Source: Torymus aiolomorphi
Lineage: Eukaryota > Arthropoda > Insecta > Hymenoptera > Torymidae
NCBI GenBank assembly: GCA_036365515.1
Contig: CM070877.1
Span: 120,100,321 to 120,164,320 of the forward strand
Reading direction: 5' to 3'
Length of the DNA: 64,000 nucleotides
Shown: piece by piece, positions 34,226 to 48,779 of the stretch
Position numbering within the stretch: position 1 is the first letter of the stretch
Layout of the letters: each line of letters opens with the position of its first letter
The notes under the pieces: model-generated
Told to the model about the DNA's origin: nothing
The model's database searches: none
Seen by the model: the letters and a program-made list of their open reading frames with translations, nothing else
Program-made: the position numbers and the translations under genes

Positions 34226-36875
34226 TGGGTTATAGGGATCCCGCGCGACGTTACGTATTATGGCGCTATACTCCGCGGACCAGCATTGTTGAGAAGGCGG
34301 CTTACGTAATTCGCTGCTGTGTAACAGCGGCGCGTCTTGTTTTAGAGAGAAAGCTTCGTTTTGTTTCTGGAGCATGATGGATCACGGGGCTGCGCGTTGC
34401 AAAACGCTCCGAAAGCTAAACGTTACAAAACTCCGATCCCCTCGATGCGCGCACTTTTCCTCGCAATCGCGCTCGTTTTCACTCGCGCTCGCGATTTTTC
34501 CGCCGCTGTAATTGCCCTGCGCCTTTGTTGCGCGCCGCACGATCCAATTAATTCGGATCGCGATCCTACGAGCTGGCTGAAATATATGATTCAATTAATT
34601 CGTGAAAATGTAAAAGCAGAGAGCGATGCAGTCGCGGATGAGATCGTGCGTCGCGATTCGAGAACTGAGCTTAATTTTCACCGAGAGGCGAGGCTGATAT
34701 CTCATATAAAGCGGCGAAACGAATCCCAAGTCGGAGTGTAGCTTAATCCCATATAATTATAAACGTCGTAAATAAAACATCGGTACCTGCGCACTGACGC
34801 AGCGTCGGACGTGTATCTCTCCCGACACGACAAAAAACAAGCTTCTAGTCCAAGCGGAGAGGAGAACAAGCAAGCCTTCCCATCATCACAGGTAGACCCG
34901 ATTAAAACCCTCTCTCACTCTCTTTCTCCCTCCGCGCACCGTTTAAATCGCTAAAGTTAGCAGCTGTCAAGCGCGAGCCTGATATTTCGAAGAAACGTAA
35001 CGCGGTGTGCCTAGAAAGTCAGGGAGTAAAAATCCGTGCGCCGGGTATAAAACGTGGGACGCGAGCGTGCAAGAGAGAGTGAGAGGAGAGATGGAGGTCC
35101 GAAGGTCGACGGACCCAGAAATCAAGCCACCGCGCGCGTCCCGCTACCCTACGTCAGAATCAATGGATATCTCTCGGAAGACGCCGAGAGCGACGCGTGA
35201 GAGAGAGAGAGAGAGAGAAAGAATGAGAGTAGGAAGGCCCGGGAGTCAGAACAAGAGAGAAAGAGAAAAAGGGCGCGCGTATTGTAATTTCGTTTCGTAA
35301 CCCGATATCTTTTTCGCTCTTCTTCGCCACGTTCTTTCTCTTTTCGACGAAAGTTTTTTTCCTCTCTCGCTCTCTGCGTTTCTTTCTTTTTCATTATTTC
35401 GCATAGACAAAACGATTCGGGAACGATGACGCGTGGAACGTTGCACAGTTTCCTATATGTACATATACGCGCGACTCGTCGGCTGCGCGCATTAGAAGTG
35501 ACGCGGATGTGTGTGCTCGTGTGAATGTGTAAAATATGCAGGAGAAACGCTTTTACGATGGAAAACGACATCCTGTGTATAGGTAGGATGCGCCGTGGAA
35601 AAGGCGAGACGTCGAAATTTTATTTAAAGTAAAAGATTTATTTGCCAACTTCACGCAGAGGTATTCGGTTATAGTGCATATTTAAATAACGATTTGAATG
35701 ATTAAAAATAGAAATGAAACTTGCATCCCATTATATAGATAAATCTGAAAGTGCCTAATATAAAATATTATTCATTCTACACAATAACCCAAACGTTTGT
35801 TTTGATACAAAATCGCAATTTAAAGTAACTATACATCGTATCTCCGCTGCATATAAATTATTCAAATGATATTAAAAAATCGTTTGGCACGTCTACAAAG
35901 TGCCGTGCTTCAAAAGGATTTCCACGCCTCGCTACAAACAAGAACGCGAAGAAAGGGCTCAAAATGATTTCGGTACGCGCACCCTCACGTATATAATACA
36001 CACACAGACGCATGCGCATCGACGAGCGCGCGCGTGAATTATGTTTCATGCGAGATGTCAAATTGCTCGCCATATCGTAAAATATACAACTCCGCGCGCT
36101 GTGGGAAACATTATGTTCTGCTCATGCCTCCGTCTCTCGTTCTCTCTCCCTCTCTCTCCCCTGTCTCTTCCTTCGCCTGCAGTGAATCGAAAGAAGGACG
36201 AGCGCGCGGTCGGACCGTTTTTAAAATCGCGATATGCACCGAAGGAGTGAAGTCGCCGTCGCGTCGGAGTCTCGGGTGTCGATGATTGTCTCCGATACTT
36301 ATGCGTATATCGAGGAAAATTGTGAGAAGACTGGAAAGTAAGACGTTACTTCTCAGATATTCGACGGTATTTTTGACAAAATAAATTTTCTTCTCTGCTG
36401 CTCAAGAACTTTTACTCCTTTTTCCCTTCTTTTTATTAGAATGTTATTAAAAAATACGCAGTTTTTTTATTTCTTGTCAGATGAAATTTACGTTTGGAAA
36501 TAACAATAGAGTATAATAACTATGACTTGTCTAATACTTGAAAATCTTATATAAATTACGAACCGATCTTCTCGACGAACGACGCATTTTTCTAACCATA
36601 TCATTATTTGTCCCACAAACATTAATTATGTAGATTTTTTTTTTTTTTCGAGAACCCTACTATTCCCCAGCTAATAGTAGCATTTTCGTATACACACCTC
36701 TGCCACGAGAAGATGATTAATACGCCGTGATTTTCAAGACAATGTCCGTGAAATATGGAGAGCTGCTAAACTCAGAGAAGCGCGTCGTCGCGCGACGCGA
36801 TAATTAATACATCCAACAGCTGCTTTCGAGTATTATCATAGAACTGCCGCGTTCCACCTTGTACCCTCGCAAGTG

Positions 36876-36976
<101 letters not shown>

Positions 36977-37309
36977 ATGGAAGATCGAGGGTGGGAGACC
37001 CGACCTGCTTTAGCAATCTTTCCGCCACGCCCTATGTCCAGTCATTAGACGCAATCCTAGGGCCCCGTTCATTAACGAGGCCGAGTCGAAAAAGGAGAAA
37101 CGCCCGCGCGTGTGTATTGTGGGGCCACACGCGAAAGAAACATGCGTGTGTGTATACAGAGAGCGAGAGAAAAAGAGAGAGAGAGAGCGAGTTGAGGGTA
37201 CAAAACGCACGGGATGAGTTGCAGGCGCGCGCGCGCGCGCGTCGAGGCAACCGCACGCCAGAAAAAGAGAGATATAAAAGAGAGAGAGAAAAAAGCGTCG
37301 AATCATCGG

Positions 37310-37435
37310 CAGTCAATAAATACGACCAATCGATCTCGGAACGGCATCTATTTAATGATTAAACGTCGGGCCTAACCAAATTAACCGTGACTAAAGTGCA
37401 TTTAACGGAGTTTCGCCCAGGCATTGTTTTAGGAA
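37310..37435. promoter_or_regulatory. Candidate conserved regulatory block in intron 1
   Basis: Unique sequence with clustered homeodomain-type cores (TTTAATGATTAAA, CCAAATTAACC) between repeat-rich flanks. No direct proof of function. Confidence 0.25.
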
Positions 37436-40400
37436 TGCTGACTGCTTCTCTCACCGTCTCTATATCTTTCTTTTTTTCCCGCGCGTCCCTGCGCGACTCG
37501 GAATTCAAATTACCAACTCTACCAGCTCATCCGAGCTCTTGTCATGCATGGACCGAGAGAATCGTATATACTATACGAAGAATCATCGGATTAGAAAAAA
37601 CAGCTCGCGCACGCGTTACGAAATCCACGTGTGCTCACACTCCCACTCTTTTTTGTTATCCTTTCGAGTGGTTTCCGCGCCAAGTTTCGCGCGTATATAC
37701 ACTATGGGCAAATTTATCGCGAAAATATCCCCGAGCCAAGCAGCTGCCGCCTCTTAATCCCGTCCGCGCGTAAATCTCGCGCTTTTCGACACTTCCGAGG
37801 AGATACTTGGCACAGCGGCCTATACCTACACACGCGGGGAAAAAGAGGAGACGTGAGAGACAGCGCGCGCGCGGAGAGGAAAAAGCACGCAAGTGCACGG
37901 ATCCAAAGTTTCGCGTCGCGCAAAACTTTTCGTGCCAGAGGCTCGAGGGGAGCAGCATAGAAAAGATCTACATTAGCTGCGAGTCGGTGAAAAGCCGCGC
38001 GCGCAGCTATGCATCTTCTCGAGAGGGAAAGCTGCACGGAGAGCGAGAATTATGTGTTTCGGATTTGAGTTTTCCGCGGAGGCACACTATATCTCTTTTT
38101 AATCTCTCATATATTGTTGTTCAAATGTTTACTATAATCATTCATATACGAATTCTGGTAGTGCTTATAAATAGCTTAACACTGAGGAAACGAATTTAAA
38201 ACACACAATAAATACACCTACGATCGACAGCTCGGTGCACTCGAGACAAAACACAGCAAGCAGCAACAAAGCGCGTGACAGCGGCACCTCGAACCTTGAC
38301 TGAACTAACTGTAAAAGCTTTATCCGTGCGAAAAGAGCTCTCGAAAAACGCGCGCGCGCCCTCGAAAAACCTCTCGGGTACCGCAACAATGGGCGCCGCC
38401 CCTAACAAGCCGGATCGTCCTCGAGGATTTCGAGTCGTGCGACCGTGTGTAGTTTAGCGCGCGCCGACAAAAGGCCGCAAGGAGCGTGCAAGATGCGCTC
38501 TCAATACGTGCAAAAGTTGGGGATTTCCCTCTCCCGGTCGCTCGTTTCCCTCAAAAACGAGCCCGAGGAGCAGCAGCGGCACTCGAGGAAAACGTACGCG
38601 CACTAATAATGCACCGCTCGCTCGCACGCGCCTCAATGGGCAAGGTGGACGCCGACTCCACCCAGGGATTATACGCGCCCGCTCCGAAACTCGATCCCGC
38701 TCCGATCATTTCGGGGCTATTTACTTACCCGTGCGTGTATACTTTATAAACACGACGGCGAGAATGGGAGAAGAGAGGGAGAGAGGGAAAGAGCTTTTAC
38801 CTTTTCATTGTCGGGATCTCTGTCGGATTGTGGCACGCGAAATTCGAGTGCTTCCGCGGCTACGGAGATCTGTGTATGTGTGTGTGTGTGTATGTGCCTG
38901 AAACATAAAAGTGGCTTGTGGTTTCGTCGATGATCGCGGTTTGCTCTACATGTTTGTTATCGTTTTGTAAGAGATATGCAAATATGGGGTTAGAAGGGTG
39001 CACAGTTGAATGTGGATCGGGATTGAGTTTTTCCATTCTTCTTGCTGAATCGGACTAAATAAAATAGAGCAATCTTTTATGGCAATGCAAATTAATATTC
39101 ATATGTAAATGTACACTGAAACTTCAATAACAAGCTATTATTAATTTCTTTACAAAATTTCTCAATTCATAGTTCACACAATTGTTTATAGTCGAGTAAC
39201 GTTAAAAAGTTTTTTTAGACTACCGCAGGGAAACAAACTGTTCGCCGCATCTTCTGACCAATATCATTTTATTTCTTTCGAGCGAGCATTTTTTATAGGA
39301 AGATTTAGTGCACCCCATAAATCTCTCGAGCATCTCGCGAGAACCAGTTTTATTAGCGTCCGCGCGAATACTTTTATTGTTTTTAAATAATCCGTTTATT
39401 CCGATCATTTACATATTCGGTATAAAATTTACCGACCATTTTTCTCCTCCGCCTCCTCCTCCACCTTCTCGCTTGTAAACGAAAAGGAAGACAAAAAAAC
39501 AACAGTGAAAGGGAAACGGAACGGCATGTGTGCGTGCCGGGCGCGCGCGTAAGCCTATCTACTCCTTCGGCTCGGGCGAGATATTCAATTACAGGAGATC
39601 CTCGCCGAGATACCGCCAAAAGCCGTGACAACTGTATACAGGGGAGTAGGTGTCCGGGGAAAAAGAAAGACACGAAATGTGTGCCACGCGGGCTACACCT
39701 ATGGTTCTGAAAAGGCATGCTTGTACTACAATATTGATGTGACTTTTACGCTCAGCTAAACATTTACGTTGGACATGATTATTCAAGGATGAATCATTGA
39801 CTGTCAGAATTATCTTAATTCTGATGGTAAATGTACTAATTTTGGTGAATTAATTTCAACATATGTTAATAAACATCTCGAAATTGACACGAAGTGACTT
39901 CTAAAAGTTCTTTTTATACGGAAGAAAAAAAGAAACTTTCAAGCCCACCCATCAACGAACATCCATCCCATCTCACCTCGAAGCGCGCGGCAAGCTGAGT
40001 CGCGACGCTCACCCAATCGAAATGGCATTCGTAATTACGTAAAACTACACGATGATCTGCGGTCATCAGAAATCCGACCACGTGCGCGCGATCCTAAATT
40101 CCTCCCGGGATTCCTCGAATGCCAGCTAGATTCCCTTGGGCGTGCGCCGCACGCGCGCGCGCGAACGAGCGAGCGAAACGCACCGCCAAAAGGAAAAAAA
40201 AGAGCACGAGCAGCCGGATATATATGTATGTATACACACACAGACACAGAAAGAGAAAGAGGCAGCAGCGCGGGCGCTCAGGCAAATGAGAAAGGGGCAG
40301 AGGACGATTAAAGCGAGTGTATAGGACTACGCGTTGGTAATTCTAGCCGCATACCAGCTCGTGGCGCCCCCCTCCGCATAACTTTAATCCGCCGCGCTTT

Positions 40401-42570
40401 TCGAAAATCTTGCCGTTTAATCTCTCTCTCTCTTGGAGTTTGCTGCTACCTTCGAGATAAGCAACGAACTGGAGACGCGAAGATAAAAAAAAAGGGACGA
40501 CGAGCGACAACACGTGTAAACGTACGTCGCGCGCGCGCGACGGTAGCCGTCGGGGACTCGGATAACAGGCTCGCGCGAGATATATATACGGCAGTCTAAA
40601 CTGAGGCTGCGCGCCTACGTGCCGGGCTACCGAATTTTCTTGCCTCTCGGGCGTGCAGGAGACAACGAAGAAGATGACGACACACGATTTTTCGGAACCG
40701 CGATATTTCTAGGGTAATTCCGCGGAAGGATGATGCTTATCGCGGGGCTGCGATGCAGTGGGAGAAACTTGGCGAGACATTTCGCGGACTAGTGGCCGAA
40801 TTCCTTTTTTTCTTTTCCTTTCGTTGGCGACGCGAGGTATTTAATCGGGACGATCGCTGCGGGCCATATGTACGAGAGAATGAATGTTTAGTTTGAAAAA
40901 GGTCGGTTAATATTTTTTTTTTCGGTTGGAAAATTAATTTTGTTTAATAAACTTTTATAGTCGTTCTGTCGACTATATTATAATCATAAATTATTCTTTC
41001 AAATAAAACAAGATTAAATATGCAAGATGAATTCATTGTTTATAAGTAAAGTATAAACATATGTACAGGCCCCACATGTATAACAACAACATCGATAAAT
41101 CTTCATTAGAAAAAGTTCATGCATAAGCATTATGTTCATTTGCATCTCCTCATTTAAAACACTTCTAATCAATTTTTTGTTTTCCCCACTCTCGTTCTAC
41201 GCGAGACCCACGACTCGTGCGATCCATCAATCGCGTGATTCATAAGCGCAGTTCCTCGGATACATAAATCATCGACGCTCTCGCACGCATTCGCGCGCGC
41301 GATACATTACGTCTGCACACTTATCCATGGAGCGATCGAATATTCGTAAAAATGTCGTCAAGATTAATCCGTGATAAATCGTTTAATGTCTCACTTGCCA
41401 GCCCAGTGTATATATGTCTGAGTATACATATACACTGCACGCGCGCGTAGAGAAGGAGAAAATAATCAGGTCCGAAGTGCGAAGGAAAAAGCGGCGGCGC
41501 GCTTGTGTGTACAAACACTCGAATTATCTCTCCCGGAAAAGAAACATCTGTCGGTGACGCGCGCGGCGACGGCAGCGATGCGCGCGAGCTCTCTCTCCCT
41601 TTCAGAGCCAACATGGCGGAATGATCGCCGCTCTTGTGCGTGTACATCCACACCCGTGAGCGCATCAACCGGTAGTTACGGCGCGGATTTGCGGTTCCTT
41701 TTTCATCTTTCTGCCCTTTTTTTCCTCCCTCCCTACCTTTAAATGCGCGCTTAAGCGCGCGTAATTTCGTATGGGCGCATATATAACATATACGCGCGCC
41801 CCGTGAAATCGAGAGGCGACCGGGATGGGGCGTTTCTGTATGTATATACACGCTCGCGCGCCCACCGGCTATCTATAGCTGGACCATTGTGTTTTTGTGT
41901 AAACCGAGCTGCGCGGCTCTATTTTTAATCGACTCATTCGAGGCTGGAATTCCTCTCGGCTGACTCAACTGTGGATACATAATGAAAAATTAGCGCGGCC
42001 GGGAATAAATTAGTACGAAATGATGATTGTTCGTTCTGAGATGAGCGGGCCGATAAATTTCGAAAAAGCAAACTAAATCTTTATTCAAATTCTAATGCCT
42101 ATAGCTCGGGCGCCGGGGCAAGTTTTATTGGACGAGCCAGCATTTGATACCCCCCTCTACGCACACTTTGGAGAAACTGACGAAAAAAAAGTCCACTTGG
42201 AGGAGGAGGAGGAAGGAGTAGATCGTATCTCTCGTGAGCGAAGTATCGTCGTTCGCGTCTGTGATTTATTGGAAGTAATACGAAAGTACGATTTTCAGAA
42301 AGTCCATCAGAGCGCGCGCGCGCGCGCTTAGGATAGACCGCACCGTGATCGTTAAGTTTTATAACCGCTTCTAGGAGCGCGCAGCCACTCGCGCAACTGG
42401 CCACTTGCTGACGTTGCGTCCTTCGCCGTTTTTTGTTTCTCTCACTTCGGCGAGTCACGAAAAATCACTCCCCGTTCGCTGCGCTGCAGTCTCCGTTGCA
42501 CTTTTATTTCCTTTTCCGACTTTCAGGACGGCCGAGTGCGTGAGCCGAAAAGATTTGACTTCCTCTCCCG

Positions 42571-42593
42571 CGTGTGTGTGTGTGTGTGTGTGT
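42571..42593. repeat. (GT)n microsatellite
   Basis: About 11 GT units, followed by a shorter TG run. Confidence 0.9.
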
Positions 42594-42751
42594 ATATATG
42601 TGTGTGTGCCGGGTAGTATAAGCTACACACTGGGCTAATCGATCAATCGATCTACAAACAGATCTAGCCCCTATCTAAATCCAATATCTCGCAGTCCTAA
42701 TCTCTGCTATAGGAGTCGTATAGTCGACTGGCTATCGATCGACGCGATCTT

Positions 42752-42780
42752 CGCGCGCGCGCGCGCGCGCGTGTGTGTGT
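42752..42780. repeat. (CG)n-(TG)n alternating purine-pyrimidine tract
   Basis: Ten CG units run directly into five GT units, a strong Z-DNA-type sequence, in intron 1. Confidence 0.9.
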
Positions 42781-43382
42781 ATGCGGGCTACCTTCTTTTT
42801 TTTCCTCGTTCTGGTGTAATGGTCCGGAGGGTTCGATCTCGATCTGTGCGCGGAGATGCTCGAAAAAATGGAAAAGAAATAACACGTCGAGTGTATGGGA
42901 TTATCGAATCGACGAAACGATCTTGCTGAATAGCTGCTTTGAATAATGGGATGATTTACCGAGAAGAGACGTCGAATTTTGCATGTCAATGGACATTAAA
43001 TTACAATATTTTTCAACTACACAGCATATATCATATATTTCCAATCGAGGAGAGTGTAAAATTGAAATTAATAAAATATATTCGACAATTGTTTTGCAAA
43101 TCGAGTATAGTCGTGATTGAAATTGAGCGCACAAAGAATGAGGGTGAAAAAAGAGAAAGGCGAAGTGGTTTACATAATTCACGCGCGTGTGTCACTTGGA
43201 CTTAATGCGGAACGTATAACAAGAAAATTATCCACTCGAGAACGTTTTTAGAAAGGGGCGAAAGGTCGCGGTTTGCCATAGTGTCTCTCTTTCTTGCTCT
43301 CCTCCCCTCCTCTTCAGTGCTCTCCTCCCCCTCTTGTTTGCGCTCTCGAGCCGAAGAGACGCTCCCGCGATGCTCGCAGGGG

Positions 43383-43387
<5 letters not shown>

Positions 43388-43425
<38 letters not shown>
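43388..43425. repeat. (GCT)n trinucleotide repeat
   Basis: About 12.7 GCT units in intron 1. The surrounding frames are open in several registers but show no protein character. Confidence 0.9.
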
Positions 43426-44540
43426 ATCGCAAGTATATACGGAGGGGTAGCCGGAAGGTTGGCAACAGTGTTTTCGGTGGTGGCTCTCTCACTCGCCCTC
43501 TCTCTCTTGCGCGCTAGAGCTCTCGCCCCAACGACACAATAGACGCGAAAAATCATCCATTATCCTCGGCAGAGAGCGAGTGAGAGAGAGATTCCCGAAG
43601 GCTGCTGCTGCTGGTCCTTCCTCGTCGCGCGGGACAATGGCGGTACGCCCATATATCACTCCGGGGCGAGGGCTCCTTTTCCAAAAAGCGCGCGCGCGCG
43701 CGAGCACGCTAGCTGTTGCACCGTGCGCGTTCAATGAAGGTGTGTGTGCGTGCACCGCTCGCACTACTGAGAAGAGGAGAGCGGGGGCCCAAAATATAAC
43801 CATTTTCCAACTAGATTCTCGTTTCGCCACGATGTATGCCCCATTATGCCGGGCTTTCGAAAGACCCACCCCTCCGTTTATTGCATATCCCTTCTTTTTT
43901 CCTCGCTTCTCTCCTATATATATGGCATCGACAGTTCGCTTTTTATTCTTCCTTTTCTGAAAAGTGAAGTTTTTCGGAGTTGAGCGGAGGAAGACTACTT
44001 GGACGCTCTTATGGGCTCGCCTCAGACAACTACGCGCAAAAGTCGAAAGGTGACTTTTTGTCCTGTTTTTTTTTAAGGAGGCAGGATGTTTTAGAGAGCC
44101 GCAGATGTTTTCTTATTCTCTTGGCTTTTGTTACGTCAAATTGTAAATTTGTCGCGCGAACCTATGGAATACTGATGTGATTGTTCAATTCTCGGGAAAT
44201 TGTTCGGCTTCTTCAAATCGCAAGGTACAAAATTTATGGCTTCAACGAAGACTGAAGTTGAAGTCCTATATAGCTACATTGTAAAGTATACATACTTTGT
44301 AACTACGACTAGTTCGAAATAAGAATAAAAAAGTAAAGTATTTGTTTAATCTTAAATAAAATTGGACGAGCAAGCATGTATTCGTTAAAAAATGTAGCGA
44401 ATGTTCTTGTAGATACGTTGATTACTCCGCAGCGTACTTTCAGCTAACGATTACAAAGCTGCGCCCTTATCGCTCTCGATCTTGAATGCATACCTGCGCC
44501 CGAGCAATCTCTCTTTCTCTCTCTCTCCTGCATACGCGTA

Positions 44541-44574
44541 CACAAACACACACACACACACACACAAACACACA
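44541..44574. repeat. (CA)n microsatellite
   Basis: CA run with two AA interruptions, in intron 1. Confidence 0.9.
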
Positions 44575-47004
44575 TTATACACACAGTCGAGATTCCGCCG
44601 CGAAAGCGACTTTTCTCGTCCGTGCTTTATAACAATATCTCGCTCGTAATATACTTTTTTCGGGTCCCCTTTGGCTCTCGTAAACTTATATATGTATATA
44701 CCAGGCGCATATACGCGCGGGCCCTAAAAAACGAATGAAAAGTAGAAGGGGGAGTCAGTGTGTGTCTGTGTGTATAAACACACTGGGAGCGCTCATCGCA
44801 TATATCGAGGATCAGCTCAAGGCTCGATCCTAGCCAGCCAAAACGATTATAATAACTATTTTATCCCGCGTGAATCTGGGCCATTGTGCTCCCCATTCTA
44901 AAAGTCATAACACGATATCTACACTGTCACGAGGCGGCGGCGGCGGCGGCCGGGCGGATCGTCCCCGTACACATATACACACATAGACACACAGACAGTG
45001 CACACAAAGGGTACTCATTTTCGAGGCGATCATCATCCTCTCAATCCTTATCCGCGCACGCGCACCGCGACGATTCACACTTGGTCGTACTGCCATGGCA
45101 ATAGCCCAGACGTGGTGGTGGTGGTGGTGGTGTAGCCAAGGCTCCGCGGGCGCAATATTTCACGGCATATTGTTGCCATCTGCACCGTGGGCACGCAACC
45201 CCGAAGGAGAAAGTGCGAGCGAGCGCGCGCTTAGGATCGAGCTTTTATTTATCCGCTATTTATCTGGCGAAGGAGCTACCGACGCTCTCTTGCTCGTGTG
45301 CTCTGGCGGGGACAGATTTTTCGAAGTTATTAATCGTTGTCGAGTTTTCGAGGCGGCGAGCAGCGCTCTTCTTTTCTCTCTCTCTCTCTCTCAATCTCCT
45401 CACCGCTTGCCGCACGCGTGCGCCTTTGTACGGGCGCGCGTCTTTGTATTACGTCTCTCTCTGCGCAGAGGCATCTGCGAGATTGATTTATCCCCGGCGG
45501 GAAAACGCGTGGGGAAACGACGCACCCCTGCGATCATCGGCCGGCAATGATGATTCTCCAATGTATATCCTCGCAAATGAATGGTTAATTGATTGAGGCT
45601 GGATTTAGACGCGTATAACCGTACTGTTAAAAAGGTGACAATATATCGCCGAAAGAAAATGTTCACGCACTGCTTCACCACCTACGAGTAACGCGAAGAG
45701 TCTCTATAAAAGCGTAATATATGTTCCTTGAAGTATCGATTTTAACTATATAAGAAAACTTGTATTTACGCTGTACAATTCAAGCGTGCAACACCGCACC
45801 GAGTAAACAGACCCGCCCTCAGTGTATGTTCCATCCACCCGGGATCGTTAAACTGCGAGAGCAAAAAGCAGGGGCCAATGGCTCGTGAAAGGCGCGTAGT
45901 TTCATAAATATTAACCGCGGCACTTGGCCATAGCCGCGTATACATACATAAAGATTATTCGTATATAAACCGTGTCAGGACGATAAGTCGTGGTCGCGCG
46001 CGTTATCGCGCTTTTCGCACGTGAGACGAATATCGCGAGCGAGGCTCGCGCGCGCGGCCGGAATTAATTGCGCCTTGTCTCTCTCCTCTGCCGCGCCGCG
46101 CGCAGAGATAAAGTCGCGGCCGCGCGCACGCGCACGTGGCCTCGCAAAGAAGGAGGAGCGCGCGAGGTAGACAGAGGAAGAGAGTTATAAGGTGCGCCGA
46201 AAAGGAGGAAGGCGTGCGCAGATGCCTGCTACTGCTTTGAATAACCTTTTTAAATCTTACGCAATCCAGACACGAGCGAGTTGCTGAACGATTCTTTTCC
46301 ATTTTTTCAATCAGAAATATATAACGTTATTCTTCCCAGTCTTCGATATCAACGTTATAGGTTGGCGCAGGGTAGGGCGCGCGTCTCGCCATTTTCCCCG
46401 CAAAAAATCCGCCAACTTTGCGCTTCCGTTCTCTCTGCGAGCCTCTCCACCCCTTCCTTCCTCTTTCGCTCTCTCTCTCTCTCTCTCTCCCTCTTTCTCT
46501 TTTGCTCGGCCGGGAAAAAGATGGAGAGACAGGGCTATACGTAGAAGGCACGGGTGGGCGCGAGCCAGGAATCGCCTCGAGGGGGCCGCCGCGCTAAAAT
46601 ATATTCCAGCTTGTTCCGGTGGAAATAAATAAAGTCACGCCACCACGATCTCTTTCTCCGTCGCGCTTGCTGCCGCCGCACGCGCGCTCTCAACAAAAAA
46701 CTTGGGGTGCGCGCGCGTGCGAAGACAAGCGCGGGTGGCAGACCTATAGACGTTGGCTTTCGGAAAGTCACACGTTTATTTGGAAGTCCTTCGAGAAGAT
46801 CCCCGCGCGTATAAGAAAATTACTAATTTAAATAAAAATATTTCCAATAACTACTTGTATAAGAAGGTTTAATTTATTTATTAAAAATGCATTTATTTAT
46901 AAGAAAATATTATTACACGTTATTCATAAAAAATGAAAAGCCAAACAAGAAAATATAAGATTGCACAGGTTTGACGTCCTCAATTTAAATGCTGTATAAA
47001 AAGC

Positions 47005-47170
<166 letters not shown>

Positions 47171-47243
47171 TGAGCAATAAAAGAAAGATAAGACTAATCA
47201 AGCCAGTACGAAATTACCCCAAGCTCTTTTCGTGTGATTTCAG

Positions 47244-47413
47244 GAGAGAAGCCGTTCAAGTGCGAGTACCCGACGTGCGACAGGCGGTTCGCCAACAGCA
47301 GCGATCGCAAGAAGCACAGCCACGTCCACACGTCGGACAAGCCGTACAATTGCCGGGTCTCCGGCTGCGACAAGTCCTACACCCATCCGAGCTCGCTGCG
47401 CAAACACATGAAG
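47244..47413 (+). CDS. opa: odd-paired, coding exon 2 (finger 4 and most of finger 5)
   Basis: 170 bases that complete codon 342 (Gly) and encode residues 343-398, starting [11 protein letters not shown] after the HTG of exon 1. Finger 4 is C348, C353, H366, H370. Finger 5 is C378, C383 and H396; its last His comes from exon 3. The TSDKPY linker and the [11 protein letters not shown] ending are the wording expected of Zic proteins. The acceptor is TTTCAG|GA and the donor AAG|GTAATT, leaving phase 0. Apparent extension of the frame beyond 47413 is intron read-through. Confidence 0.97.
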
Positions 47414-47742
47414 GTAATTTATCCTCCCCCCGTTACGACCTCTCGACCCGCCATGCAAAAATTAGTAGCGCGCTCGCGCATGCGCATAAACCGTGGCTCT
47501 CTCAGGAATCGAATAATAATAATCATCTGTCGGCCGAGAAGATGTTCACGCGAGAGCGGCCTCGCGGAATCTTAATGGGAAATTACCCCGAGAGAGAGTG
47601 GGGCCCATGCCCGTCGAAAAAATCCTTTCGCAACTAACGTCAAAATTTTGCAGCCTCCTTATGCTACTACTTTTTTTCCTCCTCGCTAATATTATTATAC
47701 CCCGAGAAATATGAATTATCGCTCGCGCGCGGCCGACTCCGC

Positions 47743-47813
<71 letters not shown>

Positions 47814-48088
47814 TTTTTTATCGTACGCATGAGTTATTGCGCCGGAGCCCTGAGCGCGCGTGATTATTAAATCGTTTTGTTCGGATTGCAAGTGTGGCTT
47901 TTCATCTTTTCTTCTTTTTTTGTAGGCGCACGTAAAATGCAAGCTAAATTTGCTCGGACTTTATTACCGAAATTAGTGTTCATTACTCGCGATGGAATAA
48001 ATTAGACCGATCTCCTCCAATTCGCATATATATAATATTTGCAATTATAGAAGCCCTTAACATTGGATTTTGTATTCTCTTATCACAG
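47414..48088 (+). other. opa: opa intron 2 (675 bases)
   Basis: GTAATT donor and TTATCACAG acceptor, phase 0, cutting finger 5 between its two zinc-binding His residues. The interior is dominated by a CT microsatellite. Confidence 0.93.
47744..47811. repeat. (CT)n microsatellite in opa intron 2
   Basis: About 34 CT units, an uninterrupted pyrimidine tract about 280 bases before the exon 3 acceptor. Confidence 0.97.
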
Positions 48089-48529
48089 GTGCACGGTGTG
48101 ACGTTGGGCGACGGCAAACTCGGCGGCGGCTACGACAGCGAGGGCGAAGAGAGCAGCAGCAGCGGCGGCAGCCTCTCCGTAACCGGTCACACGGAGTCGC
48201 CCCAGCCCTCGCAGCCGATCGCCTCCACGACAGCGACGAGCTCGGCCTCGAACGGCCTCTCCCTGCCCACCGGCAGCACCAATCCCAACAGCACCAGCCC
48301 TCCGAACAACAACAGCAGCGTCGTGAACGGCAACAGTCACAGCCTGGCGCAGCTGCAGCAGTCGTCGCCACTGGGACCGACGGGCCACCACCACCTGGCC
48401 GAGTGGTCGTACATACACCAGCCGACGGCGATGGCGCCCCAGCACAGTCCCCACCACGGCCACCCGCCCACTCACCACCTGAGCCACCACTTCAGTCCGC
48501 TCATGCACCACCAGGCGACGGCCTACTGA
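48089..48529 (+). CDS. opa: odd-paired, coding exon 3 (end of finger 5 and C-terminal region)
   Basis: Residues 399-544 and a TGA stop. The first codon is GTG for Val399, not an initiator. H400 completes finger 5. The rest is low-complexity: an acidic/Ser patch (YDSEGEESSSS), a Ser/Thr/Asn-rich middle, LAEWSYIHQP, which may correspond to the short Trp-containing motif near Zic C-termini, and a His/Pro-rich tail ending HHQATAY. The whole protein is 544 residues against roughly 600 for Drosophila opa from memory. Longer frames overlapping this exon in other registers are shadows. Confidence 0.95.
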   Translation: MHGVTLGDGKLGGGYDSEGEESSSSGGSLSVTGHTESPQPSQPIASTTATSSASNGLSLPTGSTNPNSTSPPNNNSSVVNGNSHSLAQLQQSSPLGPTGHHHLAEWSYIHQPTAMAPQHSPHHGHPPTHHLSHHFSPLMHHQATAY

Positions 48530-48771
48530 ACTTAGCCGAGCTCAGCCGTGCGATGGGCCTGCACGGACGCCGGATTCTGAACTGCTTCGCACCAAAGCCG
48601 CATCAAAGATCTCTGGGAGACAGAGAAAAAGAGGGGGGAGGGGTGACTGCGCCGGTCGCCCGGCTTGTTTCCGGACCGGAGGTGCAAAAGCTATACAAGC
48701 GAGCTCCTTATCGGATGTATACTTTTCCGCGTACTTTCGTCTCGAATCTCGGCTCCCCGTCGAAATTCTTT

Positions 48772-48779
48772 TGTACATA
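48772..48779 (+). promoter_or_regulatory. Pumilio-response-element-like word
   Basis: TGTACATA fits UGUANAUA, the RNA site of Pumilio proteins, 243 bases after the opa stop. One 8-mer match can be chance. Confidence 0.3.
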